Assembly: GCA_903884005.1 (NCBI GenBank)
Contig: CAISDA010000006.1
Coordinates: 264,870-328,869, forward strand
Length of the DNA stretch: 64,000 nucleotides
Direction of reading: 5' to 3'
From: an uncultured Ignavibacteriota bacterium
Lineage (GTDB): Bacteria > Bacteroidota > Ignavibacteria > UBA10030 > UBA8401
Positions 17,984 through 27,021 of the stretch are shown in pieces (positions within the stretch are counted from its first letter, which is position 1; each line of letters opens with the position of its first letter). Below the pieces are notes generated by a model. That model made no database searches and was not told the DNA's origin. It saw only the letters and a program-made list of their open reading frames with translations. Position numbers and translations under genes: made by a program.

Positions 17984-19516
17984 TCATTTGATCGAAAAAT
18001 TCGCCTTGGGCAGCTCGCCGGCTTTCGCAGCCTGCATCAGTTTCACTACCTGCTTCGATGCGCTCGTTGACGGCTTCAGGAATGTTCCGGGATATACGCC
18101 GATCCAGACAATGAACACCACGATGGGAACGATCACCGCGATCTCGCGCCGCGTCAGGTCCGCGAGCGACTCATTCGCAGCATTCGTTATTTTGCCGAAA
18201 AACACACGCTGATACATCCACAGCATGTAGACGGCAGAGAAAATGACACCGGTCGCAGCGACCACGGTATAGACCACCGAGCCGAGGAACAGGGACTTGA
18301 ATGAGCCGAGCAGAATGAGAAACTCGCCGACAAAGCCGTTGAGTCCGGGCAATCCGACCGACGAGAGCGTCACGATCATGAAGAACGTCGCATAGACCGG
18401 CATTTGTTTAGCCAGGCCGCCGAATTGGGATATCTCGCGCGTGTGCCGGCGGTCGTAGAGCATGCCGACCAACAGGAAGAGCGCCCCGGTCGACAACCCG
18501 TGGTTGATCATCTGTATCATCGCGCCCTGCATTCCCTCTTCGGTCATCGAAAATATTCCCAGCACCACGAAGCCAAGATGGCTCACGGACGAATACGCGA
18601 CGAGTTTTTTCACATCCGTCTGCACCATCGCCACAAGCGCGCCATAGACGATGCCGATCACGGCCAGTGTGGACATGAGCGGCGTGAATTGGAACGAGGC
18701 CAGCGGGAACAGCGGAAGGCAGTAGCGCACGAGTCCGTACGTGCCCATCTTCAGCAGCACTCCCGCCAGTATCACCGAGCCGGCCGTGGGCGCCTGCACA
18801 TGCGCATCGGGCAGCCATGTGTGGAGCGGGAACAACGGCACCTTGATCGCAAACGAGAGCGCGAATGCAAGGAACATCCAAACTTGCACGTTCATCGGGA
18901 TCGACGGGGACAGCGTGTAGAGCGTCAACAAATTCGTGGTGAAATGTCCGCCGGGCAGGGTCGAGGCATAATTGGCGAGCCATAAGATCGCGATGAGCAT
19001 CAACAGGCTGCCCGCCATCGTATACAGAAAAAATTTCACCGCAGCATAGATCCGGTCCTTGCCGCCCCAGATGCCGATGATGAAATACATCGGTATGAGC
19101 ATCGCTTCCCAAAAGATATAGAACAAAAACAGGTCGCTCGCAACAAACACGCCGAGCATGCCGACTTCGAGCAGCAGCATCATTGCAACATACTCTTTCA
19201 ATCGGACAGTGATCGATTCCCACGACGCCAGAAGAGCGAGCGGCGTAAGGAATGTCGTGAGCATCACCAGCAGGATCGACAACCCGTCGACGCCGATGAA
19301 ATAGCTGATGTCGAGTCCTTCGATCCACGGATGCTTTTCGATGAACTGCAGGCCGGTGAATTCCGAAGTGAAATAGTAATAGATGACCGCCGAGATCAGA
19401 AACGACAAGGCAGACGTGCCGAGGCCGATCGATTTGATGAGCGTCGTCTGTTCTTTCTTCACAGCAAACAGAAGCACGATCCCGATGAAGGGCGAAAACA
19501 GGAGTAATGAGAGCAT
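17984..19516 (-). CDS. nuoM: NADH-quinone oxidoreductase subunit M
   Basis: 510 residues with about 14 membrane helices. It is an antiporter-like proton-pumping subunit of respiratory complex I in the inner membrane. Characteristic segments include EVGMLGVFVASDLFLFYIFWE with the conserved Glu, PLHTWLPDAHVQAPTAGSVILAGVLLKMGTYG, and the YSSVSHLGF loop containing the helix-8 region. It follows nuoL by 82 bases and is the last gene before a strong terminator. No nuoN follows, so the remaining subunit must be encoded elsewhere. Confidence 0.96.
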   Translation of the reverse strand: MLSLLLFSPFIGIVLLFAVKKEQTTLIKSIGLGTSALSFLISAVIYYYFTSEFTGLQFIEKHPWIEGLDISYFIGVDGLSILLVMLTTFLTPLALLASWESITVRLKEYVAMMLLLEVGMLGVFVASDLFLFYIFWEAMLIPMYFIIGIWGGKDRIYAAVKFFLYTMAGSLLMLIAILWLANYASTLPGGHFTTNLLTLYTLSPSIPMNVQVWMFLAFALSFAIKVPLFPLHTWLPDAHVQAPTAGSVILAGVLLKMGTYGLVRYCLPLFPLASFQFTPLMSTLAVIGIVYGALVAMVQTDVKKLVAYSSVSHLGFVVLGIFSMTEEGMQGAMIQMINHGLSTGALFLLVGMLYDRRHTREISQFGGLAKQMPVYATFFMIVTLSSVGLPGLNGFVGEFLILLGSFKSLFLGSVVYTVVAATGVIFSAVYMLWMYQRVFFGKITNAANESLADLTRREIAVIVPIVVFIVWIGVYPGTFLKPSTSASKQVVKLMQAAKAGELPKANFSIK

Positions 19517-19598
19517 AGCGAACAGTCAGGTTAATGGTACAAATCTTTTCTGTGTGTGGCGGAATGCTTCCCGCCCTGCATGGATTCCCTGCCGGCGC

Positions 19599-21530
19599 TT
19601 ACCAGACGATCAGCCATCCCAGCACAAAGAGTATCCCTGCGATAAAAACGATTGCGTAGGTCTGCGTCACGCCCGTCTGCACGCGGCGGAAAATCTCGCT
19701 CATGAATCCGATAAACTTCGCGCCCGTATTGATGGTACTGTCGATCACGGCGACATCCACGCCCTTCCAGAGCAGCGTCTCCGACGTCTTTTTGATCGGC
19801 ATCACGATCGCCGCGTCGTACACTTCGTCGACATAATATTTATTGAAGAGCAGCGTGTACACGCCGGAGAAGCGCGCGGCAATGCGGGCGGCGATTTCCG
19901 TCCGCCGCAGATACACGTAGCGGGCAGCCAGGATACTCGAGGTGGCGATGACGACCGATGTCAGCATGAGCATGTATTCGATCGCCGATGCGTCGTGATA
20001 CGGAAGGCGCATTTTCATTTCAGCCTTCTCGAAGATCGGCTGAAGAAATCGTTCGAACGAATTGCCGCCGCCAAGGCTCAGTGGAATTCCAACAAGGCCC
20101 CCAACAATCGAGAGCACGGCAAGGATCACCAGGGGAACAGTCATCGTCTTCGGCGCTTCGTGCGGATGCGTATGATGCGTATCGAACCGTTCGCCGCCCT
20201 CAAACGTGAGCGTGACGAGCCGGAACATGTAGAACGCCGTCATGCCTGCGGTGAGAACGCCCACGGCCCAGAGCACCGGAGAACCGTCGATAAACACCTT
20301 CCACAGAATTTCATCCTTGCTGAAAAATCCGGACAGCGGCGGTATGCCCGAAATGGCGAGCGCCGCAATGAAAAATGTTTTGTACGTCGTGGGCATGTAT
20401 TTTTTCAATCCGCCCATTTTCCGTATGTCCTGCTCGTCGTGCATGGCGTGGATCACCGCACCCGCGCCGAGGAACAGGAGCGCCTTGAAGAAGGCATGCG
20501 TCATGAGGTGAAACAATCCCGCGGTGAAGGCGCCCACGCCGCAGGCAAGGAACATATAGCCCAGCTGGCTGATGGTGGAATACGCAAGTACTTTTTTAAT
20601 GTCGTTCTGCACGAGGCCTATCGTGGCGGCGAAAAATGCAGTGGCGAGGCCGATGACGGCGATGATGTGCATCGTGGCCGGAGCAAGCGCGAAGAGAATG
20701 GAACTGCGCGCGACCATGTAAATGCCGGCGGTCACCATGGTGGCGGCATGGATCAGCGCAGAAACAGGCGTCGGGCCCGCCATGGCGTCGGGGAGCCATA
20801 TAAAGAGCGGTATCTGCGCAGACTTTCCCGTGGCGCCGACAAAGAGAAAGAGCGTGATCCAGAAGATCGTGCTATTGCCTTTTTCAAAGAGTGCCGCCTG
20901 GCCGAACACCGAATCGAATTGGAGCGAACCGAATGTCGTGAAGATCAAAAACATGCCGAGCAGAAAACCGAAATCGCCGATGCGATTGACAATGAATGCC
21001 TTTTTTGCCGCGTCGCTCGTGGTGCTCTTTTCGAACTTCCTGTCGTACCAAAAACCGATCAGCAGATAGGAGCACAGTCCGACGCCCTCCCACCCTAAAA
21101 ACATCAATAGAAAATTATCGGCCAACACAAGGTTGAGCATGGCGAAGATGAACAGGTTCAGGTAGGCAAAAAATCGCCAGAAGCCTTTGTCGCCGTGCAT
21201 GTAGCCGATCGAATAGAGATGGATGAGGCTGCCGACGCCTGTGACCACGAGCGTCATGAGAATAGAAAGTTGGTCGACCTGATAGGCCACGGGGATCGAG
21301 AGCGATCCTGCGGCGATCCACTGGAACATGGTGACAACGTGCTTCCGGTCTTCAGCCGGGACCCCGAGCATCTCGATGAAGATCGAGCACGCGATCAGAA
21401 ACGGTATCGCAACCGAGGCCGTGCCGATGATGCCCGAGACTTTTTCAGATTTGATGCGCGAGCCGAAGAGACCGTTGATCAAAAAGCCGAGGAAAGGGAA
21501 TACAATGATGAGGCTGACGTAAGTATACAT
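19599..21530 (-). CDS. nuoL: NADH-quinone oxidoreductase subunit L
   Basis: About 643 residues from ATG 21530 (MYTYVSLIIVFPFLGFL); a start four codons earlier at 21542 is also possible. It is the distal antiporter-like subunit of complex I with the long lateral helix at its C-terminus. Diagnostic segments are FLGWEGVGLCSYLLIGFWY, PLFIWLPDAMAGPTPVSALIHAATMVTAGIY, and the YSTISQLGYMFLA loop. It lies between nuoK and nuoM in the standard order. The membrane-arm subunits J, K, L and M are here; the peripheral arm is not. Confidence 0.96.
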   Translation of the reverse strand: MYTYVSLIIVFPFLGFLINGLFGSRIKSEKVSGIIGTASVAIPFLIACSIFIEMLGVPAEDRKHVVTMFQWIAAGSLSIPVAYQVDQLSILMTLVVTGVGSLIHLYSIGYMHGDKGFWRFFAYLNLFIFAMLNLVLADNFLLMFLGWEGVGLCSYLLIGFWYDRKFEKSTTSDAAKKAFIVNRIGDFGFLLGMFLIFTTFGSLQFDSVFGQAALFEKGNSTIFWITLFLFVGATGKSAQIPLFIWLPDAMAGPTPVSALIHAATMVTAGIYMVARSSILFALAPATMHIIAVIGLATAFFAATIGLVQNDIKKVLAYSTISQLGYMFLACGVGAFTAGLFHLMTHAFFKALLFLGAGAVIHAMHDEQDIRKMGGLKKYMPTTYKTFFIAALAISGIPPLSGFFSKDEILWKVFIDGSPVLWAVGVLTAGMTAFYMFRLVTLTFEGGERFDTHHTHPHEAPKTMTVPLVILAVLSIVGGLVGIPLSLGGGNSFERFLQPIFEKAEMKMRLPYHDASAIEYMLMLTSVVIATSSILAARYVYLRRTEIAARIAARFSGVYTLLFNKYYVDEVYDAAIVMPIKKTSETLLWKGVDVAVIDSTINTGAKFIGFMSEIFRRVQTGVTQTYAIVFIAGILFVLGWLIVW

Positions 21531-21576
21531 GGCGATTTTCAATTACTCTCGGATACGGCTGTGTGCCGGCGTGAAC

Positions 21577-21879
21577 TTACCATTTTAACAGATTGATTTC
21601 ATCGATATTGATGGTCTGCTTGTTGCGGAACAGGGCGATGATGATCGTCAATCCGACCGCCGCTTCGGCGGCCGCAACAACCATCACGAAGAACACGAGT
21701 ATCTGTCCGGTCGGATCGCCGATGAACGACGAGAGTGCCACCAGCGTGAGGTTGACGGAATTCAGCATCAGTTCGATACACATGAAGACGATGATCGCAT
21801 TCCGGCGCACGGCGACACCCAGCACACCGACGCAAAACATGAACGCGGAGAGAAGCAAATAATAATTCAGCGGTGCCAT
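21577..21879 (-). CDS. nuoK: NADH-quinone oxidoreductase subunit K
   Basis: 100 residues with three membrane helices, the normal NuoK size. The conserved glutamates of the family are present in [11 protein letters not shown] and [17 protein letters not shown]. It starts [13 protein letters not shown] and lies 9 bases after nuoJ, indicating co-translation. It belongs to the proton channel region of complex I. Confidence 0.96.
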   Translation of the reverse strand: MAPLNYYLLLSAFMFCVGVLGVAVRRNAIIVFMCIELMLNSVNLTLVALSSFIGDPTGQILVFFVMVVAAAEAAVGLTIIIALFRNKQTINIDEINLLKW

Positions 21880-21888
21880 TGAATTCGA

Positions 21889-22404
21889 TTATTGTTGTAA
21901 TTTTTTCTTGGCTAGGACCACGGCGCCAACGATCGCCGCAAGAAGCAAGAATGAAGTCATTTCAAAGGGAAATAAAAATTTTGTGTAGAGGACCTGTCCC
22001 AGAAATTCCACGGTCCCCATCTGGCCGGCATTGGGCGCCAGTGCGACCACGCTGTCGGCGCGGCTCTTTGAAAAGATGAACACCAACTCGCCCAGCAGCG
22101 CGACGACAAGGCCGATGGCGATGTACGCCTTAGGGCCGAGGTGCTCACGCAAGCGCTTGTCGTCGCCCAGGTTCAGGAGCATGATAACGAACAGGAACAG
22201 CACCATGATGGCGCCCGCATACACGAGCACCTGAACGATCGCGATGAACTGAGCCTTCAGTGTAAGATAGAGGGCCGCAAGCGAGAAAAAATTGAGGATC
22301 AAATACAGCGCACTGTTCACCGGGTTGCGCTGCACTATCATCAGCACAGCCGACACGACAGAGATCGCAGCAAGAACGCAAAAGACCGCCAGAGCAAATG
22401 TCAT
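21889..22404 (-). CDS. nuoJ: NADH-quinone oxidoreductase subunit J
   Basis: From ATG 22404 the protein is 171 residues with five membrane helices and the family motif VLVYAGAIMVLFLFVIMLLNL. The upstream open frame to 22455 has no family similarity, so MTFALAVFCVLAAISV is the chosen start. It is the first gene of the nuoJKLM unit. The next gene upstream is rho, not nuoI, so the complex I genes are split across the genome. Confidence 0.95.
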   Translation of the reverse strand: MTFALAVFCVLAAISVVSAVLMIVQRNPVNSALYLILNFFSLAALYLTLKAQFIAIVQVLVYAGAIMVLFLFVIMLLNLGDDKRLREHLGPKAYIAIGLVVALLGELVFIFSKSRADSVVALAPNAGQMGTVEFLGQVLYTKFLFPFEMTSFLLLAAIVGAVVLAKKKLQQ

Positions 22405-22509
22405 TGGTATGTATCCGCGAGATGGACAAAATTGGTAAACAGTATGAATATACAAAGAGGCGGGTAGAGAAGCAAAATAAATCGGTAGTGCGGCACGGCT
22501 TCACGGCAT

Positions 22510-22537
22510 CATGCCGCCGCACGGGTGCGGCGGCATG
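22510..22537. other. GC-rich hairpin after rho
   Basis: Arms CATGCCGCCGCAC (22510-22522) and GTGCGGCGGCATG (22525-22537) form a 12-13 bp perfect stem with a very short loop, about 20 bases beyond the rho stop. There is no T-run on the minus strand, so it is either a terminator without a U-tract or a 3'-end stabiliser. Confidence 0.6.
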
Positions 22538-22558
22538 GTGTCTGCCTTTGTGCAATGC

Positions 22559-23812
22559 TTAGCTGTTCATCGACTTGAGGAATTCCTTGTTCGATTTCGT
22601 TCCGCGCAGCTTGTCCAGCAGGAATTCCATCGCTTCGACCGGCGTAAATTCCGCCAGGAACTTCCGCAGCACCCATACGCGGTTGAGATCGTCCGGTTCG
22701 AAGAGCAGTTCTTCCTTTCGTGTGCCTGAACGGTTCACATCGACGGCTGGGAACACGCGCCGGTCGCTCAATTTGCGGTCGAGCACGATTTCCATGTTGC
22801 CCGTGCCCTTGAACTCTTCGAAGATCACCTCGTCCATGCGGCTGCCCGTTTCCACAAGCGCCGTGGCGATGATCGTGAGGCTTCCACCCTCTTCGATGTT
22901 TCGGGCTGCGCCGAAGAATCGTTTCGGACGGTGCAGGGCGTTGGCGTCGACGCCGCCGGAGAGGATTTTCCCTGAATGCGGCACCACGGTGTTGTGCGCG
23001 CGCGCCAAACGCGTGATCGAATCGAGCAGGATCACGACATCGTGTTTCGCCTCAACAAGGCGCTTCGCTTTTTCCAGCACCATGTCTGAGACCTGCACAT
23101 GGCGTTCGGGCGGTTCGTCGAATGTGGATGCCACGACTTCGGCGCTCACCGAGCGTTCCATGTCCGTCACTTCTTCGGGGCGCTCATCGATCAACAGCAT
23201 GAGCAGTTTCACCTCGGGATGGTTGCGGGCGATCGAATTGGCGATCTTCTGCAGCATGATCGTCTTGCCCGCTTTCGGCGGCGACACGATCATGCCGCGC
23301 TGTCCTTTGCCGATCGGCGAAAGCATGTCGAGGATGCGCATGGCATATTCGCCCGGCGCGGTTTCAAGCTTCAGGCGCTTATTGGCATAGAGCGGCGTCA
23401 GGTTGTCGAACAGCACACGGTCGCGGATCGTATCCGGATTGCTGTCGTTGACAGACTCCACGCGCAGCAGCGCAAAAAAACGTTCGCCTTCTTTGGGGGG
23501 CCGGACCTGTCCGTTGACGGTGTCGCCGGTGCGCAGACTGAATTTCTTGATCTGCGAAGGCGACACATAAATATCATCGGGCGACGGGAGGTAATTATAG
23601 TCCACTGACCGAAGGAATCCATAACCGTCGGGCAATACTTCGAGCACGCCTTTGCTGAATGTCATTCCGTCTTTTTGCGTCTGTGCTTCAAGGATCTGAA
23701 AAATAAGATCCTGTTTGCGCAGATCGCTGAATCCGGCGATCTTCAGGTCGCGGGCAATGATATTCAGCTCGGCGATTTTTTTGGACTTCAATTCCGATAT
23801 ATCCATCGGCAT
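22559..23812 (-). CDS. rho: Transcription termination factor Rho
   Basis: 417 residues (415 if the second ATG is used). Rho is the hexameric RNA helicase that ends transcription at unstructured RNA. The N-terminal SAP-like Rho_N region ([21 protein letters not shown]) is followed by the RNA-binding OB fold with GYGFLRS, then the ATPase with SPPKAGKT (P-loop), [13 protein letters not shown] and the Q-loop region [23 protein letters not shown]. Length and motifs are complete. It stands between folC and the nuo genes with nearly 200 bases upstream that contain no other gene. Confidence 0.97.
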   Translation of the reverse strand: MPMDISELKSKKIAELNIIARDLKIAGFSDLRKQDLIFQILEAQTQKDGMTFSKGVLEVLPDGYGFLRSVDYNYLPSPDDIYVSPSQIKKFSLRTGDTVNGQVRPPKEGERFFALLRVESVNDSNPDTIRDRVLFDNLTPLYANKRLKLETAPGEYAMRILDMLSPIGKGQRGMIVSPPKAGKTIMLQKIANSIARNHPEVKLLMLLIDERPEEVTDMERSVSAEVVASTFDEPPERHVQVSDMVLEKAKRLVEAKHDVVILLDSITRLARAHNTVVPHSGKILSGGVDANALHRPKRFFGAARNIEEGGSLTIIATALVETGSRMDEVIFEEFKGTGNMEIVLDRKLSDRRVFPAVDVNRSGTRKEELLFEPDDLNRVWVLRKFLAEFTPVEAMEFLLDKLRGTKSNKEFLKSMNS

Positions 23813-24009
23813 AATAGGAGGTATCCTTCCTCAGACGTGAACGAAATACAGTAATTATAAAAACCGCATCACATAGAAAAAATCAATGGGAATTTTTTAA
23901 GGGTGGTAACAGGCTGTTAAGATCTATGAGTGGTCGCAGCGTGCAACAATACGTAGTTGGTCGACATAACTGAACAAAATATAGAGCATATGGATTATAT
24001 TGTCAAGTT

Positions 24010-25302
24010 TTATTTTTTTCGGCCGGTGCGCCTCTTGATCACGCGAAGCGCGTCGCCCACAATGTAATGCGATCCGGTCACGAGGATCAGATCGTCGGTT
24101 GATGCGGCGCGGCGCGCAGCCCGAACGGCCGAGGCGATTGCGGCATAGGCCCTGACCGATCCGCCCTCCTCCCGTATCGCGGCGGCGGCCTCATGCGCCG
24201 TCAGCGTGCGTTCGATCGAGGCCTGCACGGCATAAAATTTCGGACGGAGTAGTACCAGCCGCCGTATCATGACACGATAGTCTTTATCCTTCATCACTCC
24301 AAAAATGATATGCAGAGACGCATGGGGAATCGCCGCCACTGCTTCGGCCAGCACGTTGATGGCATCCGGATTATGGGCTACGTCACAGATCATCAGCGGG
24401 CGCGCGCCCACACGCTGCAGCCGGGCTTCTATTCCCGACAATTGCTGCACACGGTGAAGTCCGTCACGAATGGCCGATTCGGAAACCGGGAAACCGCGCT
24501 CCTGGATGAGGTCAACAGCCGCAAGGGCAGCCGCCGCATTGCTGCGCTGAAACGCCCCCTTCAGCGACAGGTCGATCGATGTGTGCCGGCCGGCGGTAGT
24601 CTGGAACGAGAGCGATCCGTCGGCAGATTTATCAACCGTAATATCCTCAACAGCAATTACCCGTGAAGAGTTCATGACCGCACACCGCAGAATCACTTTT
24701 TGGGCCTGCGCCGGCATCACCCCCATCACGCAGGGAACGCCGCGTTTGATAATGCCGGCTTTTTCGCGGGCGACCCTCCCGATCGTGGTTCCGAGTATTG
24801 TCGTATGATCCAACCCTATCGTCGTGATGACGGACACAAGCGGCTTCAGCACATTCGTGGCATCGAGCCTGCCTCCGAGTCCGGTTTCGATGACGGCGAT
24901 ATCCACACGGCGGTCCGCAAAATACCGGAAGGCGATCGCCGTTGTGGCTTCAAAAAATGTGGCGCCGCGCTCATCGATCACGCTCTGCAGCCGGGCCGCG
25001 TACCGGATCAATGCAGTGTCCGAAATTTTTTTTCCGTTCACGCGGATGCGTTCGTTGAAATCGATGAGATGAGGAGACGTATACAACCCGACGGTATATC
25101 CTGCGGCGCGAAGCATCGAGGCGATCATGGAGGAGGTGGACCCTTTGCCGTTCGTGCCCGCAACGTGCACTGAAGGGAAGTCGCGTTCGGGATGGCCGAG
25201 CGTCTGCAGCAGCACTTCACTGTTGCGAAGACCGAGCTTGATGCCGAACTTCTGCAGTCCGTAGAGATAGGAAAGGACCGATGCTTTGGATTTCATCGTC
25301 AT
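24010..25302 (-). CDS. folC: Folylpolyglutamate synthase / dihydrofolate synthase
   Basis: 430 residues from ATG 25302, whose ATGA overlaps the pyrD stop by 4 bases; ATG 25296 is an alternative. The ATP-binding loop is VAGTNGKGST, followed by the family motifs GLYTSPHLIDFNERI, ETGLGGRLDATN, and the C-terminal ICDVAHNPDAI. The enzyme adds glutamate to folate cofactors and may also make dihydrofolate from dihydropteroate. It is the last gene of a pyrK-pyrD-folC unit, apparently translationally coupled to pyrD. The upstream extension of the frame is pyrD shadow. Confidence 0.94.
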   Translation of the reverse strand: MTMKSKASVLSYLYGLQKFGIKLGLRNSEVLLQTLGHPERDFPSVHVAGTNGKGSTSSMIASMLRAAGYTVGLYTSPHLIDFNERIRVNGKKISDTALIRYAARLQSVIDERGATFFEATTAIAFRYFADRRVDIAVIETGLGGRLDATNVLKPLVSVITTIGLDHTTILGTTIGRVAREKAGIIKRGVPCVMGVMPAQAQKVILRCAVMNSSRVIAVEDITVDKSADGSLSFQTTAGRHTSIDLSLKGAFQRSNAAAALAAVDLIQERGFPVSESAIRDGLHRVQQLSGIEARLQRVGARPLMICDVAHNPDAINVLAEAVAAIPHASLHIIFGVMKDKDYRVMIRRLVLLRPKFYAVQASIERTLTAHEAAAAIREEGGSVRAYAAIASAVRAARRAASTDDLILVTGSHYIVGDALRVIKRRTGRKK

Positions 25303-26240
25303 AACCAGCTGTCGATCACCGAACGATTTTTTTCCGCAATGAGCGCGCCCACGATCGCATCGACATCCGCAAATCCGTGACTCGCACAGTACGCGCGGAT
25401 CCCCTCGGCGATCGTCACGCCGGTAGCGGGAGAAATAAAATTCGCGGTGCCCACCTGCACCGCCGACGCGCCGACAAGCAGAAACTCCACGGCGTCTTCC
25501 CACGTGGCAATACCGCCGATACCGATGACGGGAATTTTTACCGCTCGCGTCAACTCGTAGACCTTTGCAAGCGCGACCGGCTTGATGGCCGGCCCGGAGA
25601 GTCCGCCTGTGGTCGACGACAATTTCGGTTTCCGCGTATGGATATTCACCGCCATCCCGATCAGCGTATTCACGGCGGACACGGCATCCATCCCTTCGGC
25701 CTCACAGGCGCGAGCGAACTCGGAGATATGCGTCACGTTCGGCGTGAGCTTGACAATGAGGATTTTTTCCGTCCGCCGCCTGAGTTCCCGGGCAATGCGT
25801 GCGACCTGATTCGGATCGGTGCCGAAATTCAATCCCCCCTCCTTCACGTTAGGGCAGGACACGTTGATCTCATATCCCGCAATTTCCGCGAACGGTTCCA
25901 GCGCTTCGGCAACGGCGCAGTATTCGTCGATGCTGCTGGCGGCGATATTCGCAATGACCTTCGTCGAGAGCGAACGCAGCGTCGGGAGTTTTTCGTCGAT
26001 GAAGTGCTGCACGCCGATATTGGCAAGCCCGATCGAATTGAGCATGCCGCTGGCGGTTTCGGCGATGCGCGGCGCGGGATTGCCGTCGCGGGGTTTCAGC
26101 GAAAGAGACTTCGTGATGATGCCGCCCAGTTTGTTCACATTCACGAGGCCCGTCGTCTCGTCGCCGTACCCGAATGTGCCGGATGCCGTGAACACCCTGT
26201 TCTGGAATGTAACGCCGCGAAGCGTAAAGGATTCGTTCAT
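25299..26240 (-). CDS. pyrD: Dihydroorotate dehydrogenase B, catalytic subunit
   Basis: 313 residues of the class 1B FMN enzyme that oxidises dihydroorotate to orotate in pyrimidine synthesis. The catalytic cysteine is in NVSCPNVKEGG, and the FMN site features GIGGIATWEDAVEFLLVGASAVQVGTA. Class 1B rather than class 2 is supported by Cys (not Ser) and by the adjacent pyrK. It starts 2 bases after pyrK and overlaps folC by 4 bases. Confidence 0.95.
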   Translation of the reverse strand: MNESFTLRGVTFQNRVFTASGTFGYGDETTGLVNVNKLGGIITKSLSLKPRDGNPAPRIAETASGMLNSIGLANIGVQHFIDEKLPTLRSLSTKVIANIAASSIDEYCAVAEALEPFAEIAGYEINVSCPNVKEGGLNFGTDPNQVARIARELRRRTEKILIVKLTPNVTHISEFARACEAEGMDAVSAVNTLIGMAVNIHTRKPKLSSTTGGLSGPAIKPVALAKVYELTRAVKIPVIGIGGIATWEDAVEFLLVGASAVQVGTANFISPATGVTIAEGIRAYCASHGFADVDAIVGALIAEKNRSVIDSWL

Positions 26241-26242
26241 AC

Positions 26243-27007
26243 CTACATTTTCACCGTTCGTGTGTCAAAAATTGTACCGTCCGTGCAGACCAGAAAATAT
26301 TTTTTGCCGCCGCCGTTCGACTCCACGGCGCAGCCCTGGCATAACCCGATGCCGCATGCCATCTCGCATTCGATCGATGCATATGCCGGAATGTTCCGCT
26401 CGAGCGCGTACTCGGCCACTGCCCGCATCATCCTCGACGGACCGCACAGGAACAGCCTCGCAGCGCCGGCATCGTGCGTGTGCAGATGCTCCTTCAACAA
26501 CTCGAGGACTGTGCCGTGATACCCCATGCTTCCATCATCGGTGGCAATATGGATATTCTTCATTCCCCCCTCGACCACAAAATCTTTTCCGCGCGCCCCG
26601 ATGAATGTTTCGATCCGCCGTGCCGCGTCCATCCGCTTTGTCAGGAAGGGGAACGGAGCGACGCCGATGCCGCCCGCGACCAATATGGAAGTGTCATAGT
26701 CGCCGTCGGTGAACGGCAGGAAGCTGTTGCCGCAGGGTCCGATGATGTCCAGCGTGTCGCCCGGCTCCTTCCGCGCAAGCACCGTTGTGCCGCGTCCGAT
26801 CACGTTGAACATGATGGAAACCTCTTCGCCGTCGACGTCGAAGATCGAGAACGGACGCCGGAGCAGAGGGAAATTGGCGTCGACTCTGATATTGAGGAAT
26901 TGTCCAGGCTGCGCATCGCGGCAAATGGACGGCGCATGCAGCGTCAACCGCTTGATTTCAGGAGTGAGATTCGTGAGCGATCGTATGACCGCATGTTCTT
27001 GGTGCAT
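26243..27007 (-). CDS. pyrK: Dihydroorotate dehydrogenase electron transfer subunit
   Basis: 254 residues. It passes electrons from PyrD to NAD+ through FAD and a [2Fe-2S] cluster. The FAD motif RRPFSI is near residues 51-56, the NAD-binding segment VAGGIGVAPFPFL lies mid-protein, and the cluster cysteines are in CEMACGIGLCQGC with a later Cys in VCTDG. It directly precedes pyrD, the standard pair. It lies 14 bases after the TPR lipoprotein gene. Confidence 0.95.
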   Translation of the reverse strand: MHQEHAVIRSLTNLTPEIKRLTLHAPSICRDAQPGQFLNIRVDANFPLLRRPFSIFDVDGEEVSIMFNVIGRGTTVLARKEPGDTLDIIGPCGNSFLPFTDGDYDTSILVAGGIGVAPFPFLTKRMDAARRIETFIGARGKDFVVEGGMKNIHIATDDGSMGYHGTVLELLKEHLHTHDAGAARLFLCGPSRMMRAVAEYALERNIPAYASIECEMACGIGLCQGCAVESNGGGKKYFLVCTDGTIFDTRTVKM

Positions 27008-27021
27008 GAGTATGGTATCTT

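Noticed and set aside
17910..17987. Longer start of the ArsB/NhaD transporter
   Set aside because: It would span the nuoJKLM terminator; ATG 17909 with the hydrophobic leader is the better start.
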